Source of the DNA: Trichormus variabilis 0441
GTDB taxonomy: Bacteria > Cyanobacteriota > Cyanobacteriia > Cyanobacteriales > Nostocaceae
Direction of reading: 5' to 3'
NCBI RefSeq assembly: GCF_009856605.1
Contig: NZ_CP047242.1
Span: 4,780,001-4,844,000, forward strand
DNA length: 64,000 nt
Shown here: piece by piece, positions 18,612 through 28,591 of the stretch
Layout: each line of letters begins with the position of its first letter
How positions within the stretch are numbered: the first letter of the stretch is position 1
Notes under the pieces: generated by a model
The model's database searches: none
What the model saw: the letters and a program-made list of their open reading frames with translations, nothing else
Told to the model about the DNA's origin: nothing
Position numbers and translations under genes: made by a program

Positions 18612-18890
18612 ATGAAAAATAATTTGGAACAAGGAAACTATCACGCTGAAGATTCTAATTTTGAAAAACAAAACCAACACGCAAATGACTTACGCTTGTG
18701 GGAATCTTTTCAGCGTGACTCACGAAACAGAACTGTAATTATTCTGGGTTATACAACTGTGTTAGCTGTTCTTGCATTAATCTTCAAAAATGTTTGGCTA
18801 ATTTTAATCGGAGCAGCAGCATTATGGGTAATTGTTTTTGTCTGGTATACCTGGAAAAAGAAAACTAGGTCAATTGATGACAACTCCTAA
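18612..18890 (+). CDS. Small membrane protein coupled to the preceding gene
   Basis: 92 residues: a hydrophilic N-terminal half rich in Asn, Gln and Glu, then two adjacent hydrophobic segments (about 42-57 and 60-77) separated by KNVW, and a basic tail WKKKTR. It looks like a two-helix membrane protein. The family is not recognised. The start lies 3 bp after the upstream stop with no obvious ribosome-binding site of its own, so translation probably depends on the upstream gene. Confidence 0.6.
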   Translation: MKNNLEQGNYHAEDSNFEKQNQHANDLRLWESFQRDSRNRTVIILGYTTVLAVLALIFKNVWLILIGAAALWVIVFVWYTWKKKTRSIDDNS

Positions 18891-19150
18891 GAGATGATTT
18901 ATAAAGTAAAGCTGATAACGCACCGATAAAGATGGTGCGCCTCCGTTGGAGACTCACGTTGCGTTACGGCTAATTCCCACTTGCTCAACGTCCGAAATCC
19001 TTGCATAGCCGTAACACAACGGCAATAAAGCGGGAAGAACATCTACACCGCTTTTTGCCTCCCCTACTTAATATTTACTTTATAAATAGACTCTAGAGGC
19101 GATCGCCCCCTTATCACCTATCTCAAAAAAGCAATCACCCGCAACAAAAC

Positions 19151-22100
19151 CTACCCCACACCTTCCACCGCCCCCAAAGCCAAGAGTGCAGATCGCTGCG
19201 CTGCTGTTAACCCAGTCACCCCCCTGATGTTCATCCCTTCATAAAGGCGATCTACTTTCAGGGTTTTAATCCGCTCAAATGTTTCCACATCCCAAAGCTT
19301 TATTACTTCATCTTGACTAGTATTAACCAAGATATTACCAACAGAATTAAAGCTAACAGCGCATCCTCCACTAGTATGACTATCCAAGACTCTGACACAG
19401 GTAAAGTTATTCATATCCCATAAGCGGATTGTTTGGTCAGAACTGGCGGATGCCAAAGTGGAACCATTAGGGCTAAAACTGACTGACCATATAGTAGAAG
19501 TATGTCCTTGCAACACTTTTAAGCAAGTAAAGTTACTAGTATCCCACAATCTAATCGAGTGATCGACACTACCAGTAGCGAGTATTTTACCATCTGGACT
19601 AAAACTCAATGACCAGACTCCATCAGTGTGACCAGGCAAAGTTGTTATACATTTACCTTCATCCACATCCCACAACTTAACTAAATAGTCTGCACTAGCA
19701 GTAGCTAAAGTATTGCCATCTGGACTAAAACTAACTGACCAGATGTCACCCGTGTGACCTTCTAATGTTTTTACACATTTACGCTCGTGAATATCCCACA
19801 ACTTTACACTCTTGTCCCTACTGGCACTAGCCAAGGTTTGACCATCTGGACTAAAGCTAACTGATGTTACTCCACCATTATGACCGTATAAAGTTGTAAT
19901 ACAATGACCAGAAATCACATCCCACAGTTTAATGCTTTTGTCATGACTGCCACTAGCTAATATAGAACCATCTGGACTAAAGCTAACTGACCATACCCAA
20001 TTTGTGTGACCTTGTAAAATTTTAGTACAGTAACCAGATGCAACATCCCATAGCCGAACCAAACCATCCATACTACCTGTCGCCAACATACAATCGACTC
20101 CTGTCGGGCATACAGAGTTAAAGCTGACCGAAAACGCCCCACAGGAGTGACCTTGTAACGTTCTCACGCATACACCTTTACTTATATTCCATATACGTAC
20201 ACTGAAATCTTGAGCAGCACTAACTATGTGGCGATCTGAACTAAAAATGACTGAGAACACGTCACTGGTATGACCGTGAAAAATTTTAACACAAGTACCT
20301 TGCTGCACATCCCACAACCTCACACTGGAGTCATAACTCCCTGTGGCTATGGTTTGACCGTCTGAACTAAAGCAAACTGACCATACTTCATTTTTATGAC
20401 CGTGAAATGTTTTGATGCAAGTACCTTTACTCACATTCCATAACCGAACAGAGTGGTCACTACTGCTACTAGCAAGAGTTTTACCATCTGGGCTGAAGCA
20501 AACCGCGCGTACATTGCCAGCATGACCTTGCAAAACTTTTATACATTTATCTGTATTGAGATCCCATAAGCGAATGTCGCAATCTTGGCTACCACTTGCC
20601 AGGATAGAACCATCTGGATTAAACCTGACTGAACATACCCCACTAGTATGACCGTGCAATATTTTAAGACACTCACCTCGACGGATATCCCACAAACGAA
20701 TTGAAGCGTCTAGACTACCACTTACAAGAGTTTGTCCATCTGGACTAAAGCGAACAGACCAAACAATACCTTCGTGTTGAGCTAAAGTTTTGAGACAATT
20801 TCCCGTTTGTACATCCCACAATTTGATTAATCCATCATGACCACCACTTGCCAGGGTTTGTCCATCTGGACTAAAGGCAACTGTCCAAACTACACATTCA
20901 TGTCCTTTAAATGTCAACAAGTTTTTTCTATTTGCCATTTGCCACAAATGAATTTGCCCATCCTGATCGCCTGTAGCTAACAGTTTTCTATCTGGACTCA
21001 AGGCAAGTGAAAAAATATTCTTTAAACTTGTGGCAAATGCAGACTGATCAAAAGCTGTATTTTGGAAATTGACTCCAGCTAAATTGATACGCTGTAAGTC
21101 AGCTTGCCTCATGCACAAATTTGAGAAGTCATATTCCCGTAAATTTACTTGCAAATGCGCTAAAAAGTTGAGGATATTACCCCCTGCATACCCAGTTAAG
21201 ATTGCAGTTTGATGTCTTTGCTGCTCCAATATATTCTGTAACAAAATTATTAGTTGTTCTTGACTGCCCATCTCTAGCAACAATTGTTCAAGTAATGGTT
21301 GCACAATTAATTGCCTTTGTGTCTCCCGGATGAAGTCTTTGCTTGTTGCCTTGATTAAAGCATGGGTTTGGAATAAGCCTAAACGGGCAGACTTTTCCCC
21401 TAACAATTGTTGACGAATTTGTTGAACCAATCGCTGGGTGGTATATTCCATCACAACTGGTTGTAAAAAGAAATACTTACCACTTCTTTCAATTAATGAC
21501 CTTTGCAACAGAGAGTTAATTGCTGAAGGTACAAGACGCTGGGAAGAAGATGTCACTATATCAGCAACTAACTCGGCAAGGGATACTGGCTCTCGATTAA
21601 TTGCCAGCCAATACATTACTTCCGTTTCTACTGGTGACAAATGGTAGAATTGCCGTTCTAACAAGTCGCCAATGTCTTCAAAAATTAGTATCCCGTGTTC
21701 TACATACTCTAAAACAGGGGCGATTCTACCATCGAACAGCTCTTGGGTTCCGGCTGCTACCATCTTGAGTGCTAAGGGGTTACCCCCATAATGCTCGATG
21801 AGTAATTGCCATTCTTGTTCTGTACCCGTGAATTGTCCTTTTTGCTGAAATAACTCTTGTCCCTCAGTAGTATTTAATCCCTTTAATGGGAGAGACTTAG
21901 CTCCTGTTCTTTCTCCTTCTAAGGGTACAATTTCTCTAGGTTTTTCTCTAGAAGTAAACAGGAGGCAACTAATATGAGGTACTTCGCCAATGCGTTTGAG
22001 TAATTGACCGTATCCCTCGTAGCCAGGACGACATTGCCCGGCTTGACCACCAGAGAGAATTGTCTCAAAATTGTCTAAAATCAGCAGACATCGGTTCGAG

Positions 22101-22741
22101 TGCAAACATTCCATCAGCTTTACTAATTTGCCATCAAAGCTTTCAGGAATCACCATTTCCTTTTGCAACGCCGACAGTAAAGATTGCAGTATGTTTGTAA
22201 CTTGCTCATCTACTGGTGGTGCATTTTGCAAACTTCGCCACACCACTACCTCAAATTCGGCTTGAATTTGCAGCCCTAATTTCACCGCTAAAGTGGTTTT
22301 GCCAATACCACCAATTCCCAACAGTCCAACTAAACGACACCGTTCTTCTAATACCCATTGTCGTAGCTGCAATAATTCTTCACTGCGACCAAAAAACACA
22401 GATACATCAGGTGCTTCTGCCCAATCATACTGTGGGTTTCCTTGTCGAGTTTCTAGTTCTTCTACGGTTGAGGTAGGACGAGTGTAATCGCTTGGAGATA
22501 ACTCCAAATTAAAGGCAGCAAAAGCAAGCTGCAAGGAACTTTTATCTACAGGTTCCAAGCGTGCCAAAATCCTAGATATAGTATGCAGAGCTAAACGGGT
22601 GCGATCGCTCAGTTCTTCCAAAGAAAAGCTATCTCCACCATTCTTTTCCCATTCTGCTTTAGCTTTGGCAGCTTGAAGTTTATCCCAACCTTGGAGGGTC
22701 AAGGTTACACCTCGGTTGCGTCGAGCTTTTTGCTGTTTCAT
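19151..22741 (-). CDS. NB-ARC NTPase with 14 WD40 repeats (STAND signalling protein)
   Basis: 1196 residues. An N-terminal helical domain (about 1-95) has a helix-turn-helix look ([20 protein letters not shown]). The NB-ARC NTPase shows P-loop GIGGIGKTT (142-150), Walker B LLILDNFE (219-226) and GGNPLALK (319-326). A winged-helix/helical region follows, then a short pentapeptide-like stretch (about 533-570). Fourteen WD40 repeats (about 571-1170) would form two seven-bladed propellers. STAND proteins of this build are ligand-triggered oligomerising switches; in bacteria some relatives act in defence. No separate effector domain is visible beyond the N-terminal one. The gene is monocistronic. 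Confidence 0.9.
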   Translation of the reverse strand: MKQQKARRNRGVTLTLQGWDKLQAAKAKAEWEKNGGDSFSLEELSDRTRLALHTISRILARLEPVDKSSLQLAFAAFNLELSPSDYTRPTSTVEELETRQGNPQYDWAEAPDVSVFFGRSEELLQLRQWVLEERCRLVGLLGIGGIGKTTLAVKLGLQIQAEFEVVVWRSLQNAPPVDEQVTNILQSLLSALQKEMVIPESFDGKLVKLMECLHSNRCLLILDNFETILSGGQAGQCRPGYEGYGQLLKRIGEVPHISCLLFTSREKPREIVPLEGERTGAKSLPLKGLNTTEGQELFQQKGQFTGTEQEWQLLIEHYGGNPLALKMVAAGTQELFDGRIAPVLEYVEHGILIFEDIGDLLERQFYHLSPVETEVMYWLAINREPVSLAELVADIVTSSSQRLVPSAINSLLQRSLIERSGKYFFLQPVVMEYTTQRLVQQIRQQLLGEKSARLGLFQTHALIKATSKDFIRETQRQLIVQPLLEQLLLEMGSQEQLIILLQNILEQQRHQTAILTGYAGGNILNFLAHLQVNLREYDFSNLCMRQADLQRINLAGVNFQNTAFDQSAFATSLKNIFSLALSPDRKLLATGDQDGQIHLWQMANRKNLLTFKGHECVVWTVAFSPDGQTLASGGHDGLIKLWDVQTGNCLKTLAQHEGIVWSVRFSPDGQTLVSGSLDASIRLWDIRRGECLKILHGHTSGVCSVRFNPDGSILASGSQDCDIRLWDLNTDKCIKVLQGHAGNVRAVCFSPDGKTLASSSSDHSVRLWNVSKGTCIKTFHGHKNEVWSVCFSSDGQTIATGSYDSSVRLWDVQQGTCVKIFHGHTSDVFSVIFSSDRHIVSAAQDFSVRIWNISKGVCVRTLQGHSCGAFSVSFNSVCPTGVDCMLATGSMDGLVRLWDVASGYCTKILQGHTNWVWSVSFSPDGSILASGSHDKSIKLWDVISGHCITTLYGHNGGVTSVSFSPDGQTLASASRDKSVKLWDIHERKCVKTLEGHTGDIWSVSFSPDGNTLATASADYLVKLWDVDEGKCITTLPGHTDGVWSLSFSPDGKILATGSVDHSIRLWDTSNFTCLKVLQGHTSTIWSVSFSPNGSTLASASSDQTIRLWDMNNFTCVRVLDSHTSGGCAVSFNSVGNILVNTSQDEVIKLWDVETFERIKTLKVDRLYEGMNIRGVTGLTAAQRSALLALGAVEGVG

Positions 22742-23143
22742 GCGTTTTAATAAGTTGACCTAGTAAAACTACTTGCAAACTAGCGGCTAGTTGAGGTAGT
22801 GTTCGTACAAAACTAAAAATGAACATAACAGGATTTCAGATTGATAATATCAATCCCAGTAAATTTACGATAGTCATAAAGCCAACAAAAATGTAAATTC
22901 TTTGACTAAATATTTGCCGTGTTGTGTCTCAGCTTTGATCCCAGCGTTTGTAAGTAATTATTTATTTGTATAAAAAGATAAATTGCGACACCCAATTTAA
23001 TATTCTCTTAACCGAACCGTATTGTTTTATATATGCGTTGTTGAGTGGAAGGATGAATCTGTCTCATACCAATAAACCAAAATTATGAAACAGATCCAAA
23101 CCCAAAAACCCTTATAAAATCCGTATTTTTTAATTTTTAATTG
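22742..23143. other. Intergenic, no gene seen
   Basis: AT-rich stretch between two minus-strand genes. It should contain the promoter of the NB-ARC/WD40 gene and the 3' end of the small gene downstream of bioF. I found no convincing hairpin, repeat or open frame. Confidence 0.5.
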
Positions 23144-23395
23144 TTATGACTTGGGTGGTGTTCGGTGTGCGCCGAAGTATTTCTCACTACGGTAGCGAAG
23201 CCACACTCGTAGCACTTGCGGAATCTGCTGTTTTTGTTCTTTGCTGAGTTTGTTGTAAAGGTCTAATGCGCGATCGCGTTCACCCCTACAAGCAGCATTA
23301 TTATGAGCATCCCAATAGCTGCGGGCTACTCGAATCCGACGACAGACTTCTTTAATCAGTGCATCTCCCGTAAGTGGAGTGTCTTGTGTTGCCAT
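23144..23395 (-). CDS. Small hypothetical protein downstream of bioF
   Basis: 83 residues from ATG 23395 (MATQDTPL); in-frame starts at 23443 and 23455 would lengthen it to 99 or 103 residues, and no ribosome-binding site clearly decides between them. It is a basic helical protein: GDALIKEVCRRIRVARSYWD, CRGERDRALDLYNKLSKEQ, then WLRYRSEKYFG. No family is recognised and no membrane segment is present. Its longest frame begins 11 bp after the bioF stop on the same strand, so co-transcription with bioF is likely. That gives no direct evidence for a role in biotin synthesis. Confidence 0.65.
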   Translation of the reverse strand: MATQDTPLTGDALIKEVCRRIRVARSYWDAHNNAACRGERDRALDLYNKLSKEQKQQIPQVLRVWLRYRSEKYFGAHRTPPKS

Positions 23396-23465
23396 ACTCA
23401 GATACGATAAATTCTTACTGCTATCGTAGCGAGTCCTTTTCATCGCCACAATCACAAGTTGATAG

Positions 23466-24626
23466 TTAGCTGATATCTGCCAATACTGCCACTAATTTTT
23501 CTATATGTGCTGGTTTATGGGTTGCCATTAAGGATATTCTGATCCGACTTGTAGGAACTGTGGGGGGGCGAATTGCTGGGGCAAAGATTCCTGCTTGTTT
23601 TAGTTGCTTACCCACTTGTAGCGCTTCACTGGGACTTGACAACTGAAAACATAGTATGGGCGATGCTGATGGTAGTAATTTCAGGTTTGGTATTTTCTGT
23701 AATAATTCTCTCAAGTAATTAACGTTGTGCCACAACTGCATCCTGTGTTGTGGTTCTTGTTGAGCTATGTTGATGGCTGCTAAGGCTGCGGCTGTATCTG
23801 CGGGTGATAACCCTGTAGTGTAAATCCAACTAGGGGCGCGGTTTCGCAAATAGTCAATTAAGGGGTGGCTTCCTGCTACATACCCACCTAAACTACCCAA
23901 GGCTTTACTCAGTGTACCAATTTGGATTAATTGCCTACCTGTACACCCAAAATGTTCTACACACCCAGCACCGGTTTTACCCATCACTCCAGTAGCATGA
24001 GCTTCATCAACTAGGAGCATACAACTAAATTGTTCAGCCAAATCTAATAGAGCGGGTAAAGGGCATAAATCCCCATCCATACTGAAGACGCTATCTGTCA
24101 AAATTAAACAACGTCGGTAGTTTTGCCGTTGCTCAAGTAATTGGGTTTTCAGTTCCCCTACCTCACAGTGAGAATATTCCCTAACTGTTGCCCCACTGAG
24201 AATGGCTCCATTTTTCAGACTGGAATGATTGTATTGGTCAGATAAAATTAAATCACGCTTGCCAACCAGAGCTGCGATCGCTCCTATATTAGCCAGATAG
24301 CCTGAGCTAAAAACTAACGCATCTTCTGTTTGTTTCCAAGATGCGATCGCCTTTTCCAATTCCCCATGCAGTTCTCGATGCCCGCTTAATAATCTCGAAC
24401 CAGTACTCCCAGTCCCAAATTCTTGAGTAGCAGCTACGGCTGCCGCTATCAAGCGTTCATCCCCAGCCAACCCCAAATAGTCATTACTAGCAAAATTAAT
24501 TACTTCCTTCCCCCCTAAAACCACACTTGCACCAGCACGACCCTGTATTGTTTGCACTGAACGATACCAATCGGCCCGATGGATGGTTAGGAGTGAGTTT
24601 TGTAACCAAGCATAGGGATCGGGCAT
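23466..24626 (-). CDS. bioF: 8-amino-7-oxononanoate synthase
   Basis: 386 residues, full length for the alpha-oxoamine synthase family. BioF joins pimeloyl-ACP (or pimeloyl-CoA) and alanine with loss of CO2, the first step of biotin ring assembly, in the cytoplasm. Visible fold-type I PLP features are the ASNDYLGLA motif (46-54), [12 protein letters not shown] (71-82), DEAH (207-210) and the Schiff-base lysine Lys241 in [12 protein letters not shown]. The ATG at 24626 starts a normal [10 protein letters not shown]-terminus. KBL and serine palmitoyltransferase share the fold, but the pattern and length fit BioF best. No other biotin gene is in the window. Confidence 0.92.
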   Translation of the reverse strand: MPDPYAWLQNSLLTIHRADWYRSVQTIQGRAGASVVLGGKEVINFASNDYLGLAGDERLIAAAVAATQEFGTGSTGSRLLSGHRELHGELEKAIASWKQTEDALVFSSGYLANIGAIAALVGKRDLILSDQYNHSSLKNGAILSGATVREYSHCEVGELKTQLLEQRQNYRRCLILTDSVFSMDGDLCPLPALLDLAEQFSCMLLVDEAHATGVMGKTGAGCVEHFGCTGRQLIQIGTLSKALGSLGGYVAGSHPLIDYLRNRAPSWIYTTGLSPADTAAALAAINIAQQEPQHRMQLWHNVNYLRELLQKIPNLKLLPSASPILCFQLSSPSEALQVGKQLKQAGIFAPAIRPPTVPTSRIRISLMATHKPAHIEKLVAVLADIS

Positions 24627-24694
24627 AACAATTCAAAATTCAAAATTCAAAATTCAAAATTCAAAATACCCTTCGGGTTCTCCGCAGGAGTACA
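24627..24694. repeat. AATTCAAA run plus 28-mer CCCTTCGGG element
   Basis: Four to five tandem AATTCAAA units are followed by the same 28-mer (24667-24694) seen at 13961-13988 and, inverted, at 14207-14234; all three copies are identical. CTCC-GCA-GGAG and CCC-TTC-GGG inside it can form small hairpins. Confidence 0.75.
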
Positions 24695-24748
24695 AAATTA
24701 AAGAACTCTTAGGGAGTGGGGGAGTAGCTGATAACTAATGACTGTTGA

Positions 24749-25390
24749 CTAATGACTAACTTGCTCACTACTACTGAGGTGGGCGATCGCTTGTTTAATC
24801 CAGTCTTCTACGTAGGCATCTTTTGGTAAACCAATATCTTCGCTGACTACGTGTAGGGCGTGACTAACTTCATGGGCGGTGTAACCCAGAGCGAATAAAG
24901 TCATTTGCACTTCTTCGAGAATGCCGGGGGCTGGGCCTTCGGTAGCGACGAAGAAGCCTGCTGATTTGCGCCACTCGATTAATTTGGCTTTGAGTTCCAA
25001 ACAAATGCGGTCAGCGATTTTTTTACCCACTCCTGGGGCTTGAATTAAGATTTGGACATTAGCGGCGATGATGGCTTGGACTAAATCGGGTAGTTCCAAA
25101 GTGTCCAAGAGGGCGATCGCGCTGGCTGCACCCACGCCACTAACAGACAAGAGGTGGCGGAATAAATCCCGTTCGGCTGGGGAAGAAAAACCATAAAGCA
25201 AGGGTATTTCTTCCCGGACTTGGTAATGGGTAAATATTTGCACCAAATCTCCGGTTGTGGGTAATTGCTTTGCTAACCGTTGGGGAATTTGCAAATCATA
25301 GCCCATACCATTCACTTCGAGAGTGAGAATGACGCGATTGCTGCCTACGTTTTGAATACCAGCGACTATACCTTTGAGATAGCTAATCAT
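24749..25390 (-). CDS. ruvA: Holliday junction DNA helicase subunit RuvA
   Basis: 213 residues, normal RuvA length. RuvA tetramers bind four-way junctions and load the RuvB motor for branch migration in recombinational repair. The N-terminal OB domain starts [11 protein letters not shown] and includes the [11 protein letters not shown] stretch. Two helix-hairpin-helix motifs follow ([19 protein letters not shown] and [20 protein letters not shown]), and the C-terminal domain (about 155-205, [13 protein letters not shown]) would contact RuvB. Its ATG overlaps the TGA of the upstream phosphatase gene (ATGA), so the two genes are translationally coupled although their functions are unrelated. 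Confidence 0.95.
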
Positions 25391-26136
25391 TCTAGGAAAC
25401 CAAAGAATTGTAAACCTTCAATAATTCCACCTGCACAAAAGTTTTTTGCCAGGTAGCGATGGTCTGCGGGATACTCACTGTGCCACTGAAGCAACTCTGG
25501 TCGGGCATTCCCGACGATGATTCCCCTTTCGTTGCCTACAGCGAACAAAGCAATATCATTACCTGAATCACCACAAACAACTGTTCTTTCTGCTGCAAAT
25601 TCCCACTTTTGACGAAGAAACTGCATTGCCTGACCTTTATCGCTGTTTAATGGTACAATGTCAAGGTCTATACCGCTACTATAAATTAACTTTATATTTA
25701 GTTCATATTTCTCTAACTCTGCCTCAAGTTGTGGTATGACCTTAAATGAGGCTTCTTGATGCAGGAAAAAACTGACTTTAAAAGGGCGTTGTTCCGAGTC
25801 TGGTTGCAGCACTAATTCAGGAAATTTTTTAGTTACTGATAAGACAATTTCCCGATTCCAACCCTCAGTAAGAATTTCCGACCAGTCAGAGTCAGGGTGA
25901 CTACTACCATCAAGATAGATTTCCGTACCTACAGACAAAACTAACCCATCAGGTTCTATCAGGTTTTTTTCTACTTGCAGTTCTTTGTAGAGAATAGGCG
26001 ATCGCCCAGTAGCATAAACTATCTTTGTGCCATATTCTTCACGATGGTGAGTGAGTATCTGGCTTAGTTTTGCCAGGGCTGCATCATTACCTACCAGAGT
26101 ATGATCCAAATCGGTGACAAAAAGAAATGGCTTCAT
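25387..26136 (-). CDS. Sucrose-6-phosphate phosphatase-like HAD hydrolase
   Basis: 249 residues from ATG 26136 ([14 protein letters not shown]); an upstream in-frame start at 26163 would add nine poorly matching residues. The HAD motifs are DLDHTLVG (nucleophile Asp9, acid Asp11), the Thr in YATGRSP, Lys in LNSDKGQAM, and the metal-binding [13 protein letters not shown]. This pattern is that of the S6PP family, which removes phosphate from sucrose-6-phosphate, the last step of sucrose synthesis in cyanobacteria. Related mannosyl- and glucosylglycerol/glycerate phosphatases cannot be fully excluded. It overlaps ruvA by 4 bp. Confidence 0.85.
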
Positions 26137-26211
26137 TATTTTGTTCCCAAATTCATAGGTCAAGCATTCCGAGCTAATTTACCAGATTTTGGTTCCTATG
26201 TATTCTCACCA

Positions 26212-26289
26212 GTGTAGGAGTGTAGGGGTGTAGGGGTGTGAGGGTGTAAAGGTGTGAGGGTTTGAGGGTGTAGGGGTGTGAGGGTGTAG
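26212..26289. repeat. G-rich short tandem repeat (GTGTAGGG / GTGTGAGG type)
   Basis: About nine imperfect head-to-tail copies of a 7-8 bp unit, the kind of short tandemly repeated sequence known from heterocystous cyanobacteria. It has many GGG/GGGG runs and could form a G-quadruplex on the plus strand. It lies in the promoter-proximal region of the divergent phosphatase and hypothetical genes. Confidence 0.8.
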
Positions 26290-26290
26290 T

Positions 26291-26360
26291 ACAGTTTCTT
26301 GATGAAGATGCACTTGATTCTGTACTGTAGAGACGTTACATGCAACGTCTCTACGTCATT
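26291..26360. repeat. Dispersed repeat family A, copy 3 (inverted)
   Basis: Reverse complement of the 13549-13640 element: ACAGTTTCTTGATGAAGATG at its left end, then a 28-bp near-perfect palindrome (26327-26354) with core ACATGCAACGTCTCTAC, then CGTCATT. The distal arm present in the other two copies is missing. Confidence 0.75.
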
Positions 26361-26428
26361 CCTAAACCCCTAAACCCCCGTTTTTCCTCGCTAAAATAAC
26401 ACAGAAAAATGCTTTAGGGTCTATATAA

Positions 26429-26890
26429 GTGCTGAGAAAATCTCGATTTTTTATATTATTTGCACTTACTTTAGTTTGTGTGATGGGCATATATTATATC
26501 TGGAATCTTGTCGAGCGATCGCCTGTGGCGAGTTGTAATACCCCCTATGGTTTCATTCAGACAAAAGAGGCTAAATACTATACATTTGCTGAAGAGATAT
26601 TAGTTCAACCTTGGCGCGGTCAGCATCATGTATATGCTTTATTTCAGATTCCTGACGGCTACCAATATGAGTATTTATTTCGGCTAAAAATCCCAGGAGA
26701 ATCTACTCAATGTGGGGGATTAATGCCTCTTGATAAAAATATTCTTGCTAGCATTCCCCGTAAGCAAGGTTACTATCCGGTTCGAGGATATTTAAATACA
26801 CGCATTGCTCTAAATCTGATTATCCAAGGTAAGCTCAATCAGTTAAAGCAACCACAAAACTGGCAGCTTGGTTATGTTAAAAATAACTAG
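26429..26890 (+). CDS. Hypothetical membrane-anchored protein
   Basis: 153 residues beginning with GTG. A single hydrophobic helix at about 7-26 (an uncleaved signal anchor, preceded by RKSR) puts the rest outside the cytoplasm. That part is a compact, mostly beta domain with two cysteines, Cys36 (ASCNTPYG) and Cys97 (TQCGGLMP), which could form a disulphide. No known domain is recognised. It is flanked by repeats on both sides and has no co-oriented partner, so context says nothing about its role. Confidence 0.65.
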   Translation: MLRKSRFFILFALTLVCVMGIYYIWNLVERSPVASCNTPYGFIQTKEAKYYTFAEEILVQPWRGQHHVYALFQIPDGYQYEYLFRLKIPGESTQCGGLMPLDKNILASIPRKQGYYPVRGYLNTRIALNLIIQGKLNQLKQPQNWQLGYVKNN

Positions 26891-26905
26891 TACCGCAAGG
26901 CGGAA

Positions 26906-26985
26906 TTCAAAATTCAAAATTCGTCTTGGAAAGTTTGCTCAACGGGGGGAACCCCCGCACCGCAACTTTCCGCAAAATTCAAAAT
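26906..26985. repeat. Dispersed repeat family B, copy 1
   Basis: Ends are AAAATTCGTCTTGGAAAGTT and AACTTTCCGCAAAATTCAAA; the GGAAAGTT and AACTTTCC parts are inverted repeats. The centre contains CGGGGGGAACCCCCG. Other copies lie at 32901-32976 (inverted) and 53553-53675. Confidence 0.7.
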
Positions 26986-27124
26986 GAATACAGCGTAAGC
27001 GTTTCGTTAGTTTAGGATGGTCTGCTTATTTACGCCGTTCTGTACTAGCATAATGTGGCATAAATCACCCATCTTTTGAAAGAAATTAACACCCTGAGAA
27101 CAATTTAATTATGAAATACATCTG

Positions 27125-28333
27125 TTAAATTAACATTCCGGCGATACAAGCGGTAATAAAACCTGCCAACAACCCACCAATCATACTCCTGACACCCATA
27201 CGGGCTAAATCATGTTGCCGTTGGGGAGCCATCCCTGTCATGCCACCAATCGTAATCCCAATTGAACCGATATTGGCGAAGTTACACAAAGCATAAGTTG
27301 TAATAATCACTGCCCTCTCAGATATTTTTCCACTCTTGATTAAGTTTCCCAAATCTACATAAGCCAAAAACTCATTCAAAATTGTTTTCTTACCCAGTAG
27401 CGCCCCCACTTGCGCGCAATCGCTCCAAGGTACGCCCATAAAAAACGCTACAGGAGCCATAATGAAAGACAAAATCCACTCTAAAGATAGTTGTGGTAAG
27501 CCAATATAAGACCCCAACCATCCAATGAGGGCATTAACAACAGCCAACAACCCCAAAAAAGCAATAATCATTACCCCCACATTCACTGCTAGCTTTACAC
27601 CATCAATTGCGCCGCTAGCAGCAGCATCAATCACATTGACATAACCTGTCTCGCCTTCCATCTTTGCCTGACCAGTCGTTTCTGATACTTCTGTTTCTGG
27701 ATAAAGTAATTTGGATACTACCAACGAGGTAGGCGCAGTCATGAAAAAGGCAGCAATTAAATGTTCTGGAGGTATTCCAAAAGACAAGTAAGCCCCCAGA
27801 ACACCACCAGCAATCGTCGCAAAGCCACCAGTCATCACCGCATGGAGTTCTGATTGAGTCATTTTTGCCACATAAGGTTTTACCATCAGTGCTGATTCTG
27901 TCGGCCCCAGAAAAATGTTCCCAGCACAAGACAGAGATTCGGAACCAGAAGTTTTCATTGTCTTCATCATCACCCACGCCAACCCATTGACTACCCTTGG
28001 TAAAATGCCGTAATAATACAAGACGTTAATGAAAGCAGAAAAAAAGATAATTGTTGGTAGTACTTGAAAGGCAAAAAAATGATCCTTAAAGTTATCGCCA
28101 AAGACAAATTTTGCCCCCACATCTGAGAATGATAAAAAATAGCTGACTGTATCACCCAAAGACCTAAACACATTTAATCCCCAAGGTGTTTTGAGAATTA
28201 CTAGCGCCAATACAAATTCCAAACCTAAACCCCAGGCTACAGTTCGCCAACGCACTGCATCACGGCGAATAGACATAGCGTAGGATATACCAATGAAAAC
28301 TAAGATTCCCACAGCAGAAATGGCGCGTTCCAT
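27125..28333 (-). CDS. Concentrative nucleoside transporter (CNT/NupC family)
   Basis: 402 residues, the usual size of bacterial CNT proteins, with about ten hydrophobic helices. The family imports nucleosides with Na+ or H+ across the inner membrane. Signature segments are visible: GNIFLGPTESALMVKPY in the substrate/ion-binding region, the Gly-rich GGFATIAGGVLGAYLSFG, and the C-terminal YALCNFANIGSIGITIGGM, which carries the conserved CxFANxxSIGI-type motif. The gene is monocistronic. Substrate range (pyrimidine or purine) cannot be read from sequence alone. Confidence 0.9.
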   Translation of the reverse strand: MERAISAVGILVFIGISYAMSIRRDAVRWRTVAWGLGLEFVLALVILKTPWGLNVFRSLGDTVSYFLSFSDVGAKFVFGDNFKDHFFAFQVLPTIIFFSAFINVLYYYGILPRVVNGLAWVMMKTMKTSGSESLSCAGNIFLGPTESALMVKPYVAKMTQSELHAVMTGGFATIAGGVLGAYLSFGIPPEHLIAAFFMTAPTSLVVSKLLYPETEVSETTGQAKMEGETGYVNVIDAAASGAIDGVKLAVNVGVMIIAFLGLLAVVNALIGWLGSYIGLPQLSLEWILSFIMAPVAFFMGVPWSDCAQVGALLGKKTILNEFLAYVDLGNLIKSGKISERAVIITTYALCNFANIGSIGITIGGMTGMAPQRQHDLARMGVRSMIGGLLAGFITACIAGMLI

Positions 28334-28453
28334 GTGACTTTGCTTTTATACAAACATGGTCAAAAAGTATACATAAGAATTTGCTTTTTTGTGAGGTTTT
28401 GGGGGAAATTGAAACGCAGAGGATTGGTTATGGGTGATGAAGTTAAGAGAATA

Positions 28454-28528
28454 GTAGGTTGGGTGGAGCGATAGCGGAACCCAACAAAGTCTTGAGAATG
28501 TTGGGTTCCGTTCCTCCACCCAACCTAC
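28454..28528. repeat. 75-bp inverted repeat (GTAGGTTGGGTGGAG hairpin)
   Basis: GTAGGTTGGGTGGAG at the left is matched by CTCCACCCAACCTAC at the right, and CGGAACCCAACA inside pairs with TGTTGGGTTCCG. The whole element can fold into one long interrupted hairpin. This is a widespread cyanobacterial intergenic repeat. It sits 64 bp before cobS, between divergent genes. Confidence 0.85.
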
Positions 28529-28591
28529 ACCAGTCTAAGTTGTTGTCTTAACTGTACTGTATTGGGTTATGGGTGATGAAGTGAGATTGAA

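Noticed and set aside
28334..28591. Cobalamin riboswitch upstream of cobS
   Set aside because: I looked for the B12-box pattern and saw only the GTAGGTTGGGTGGAG inverted repeat.
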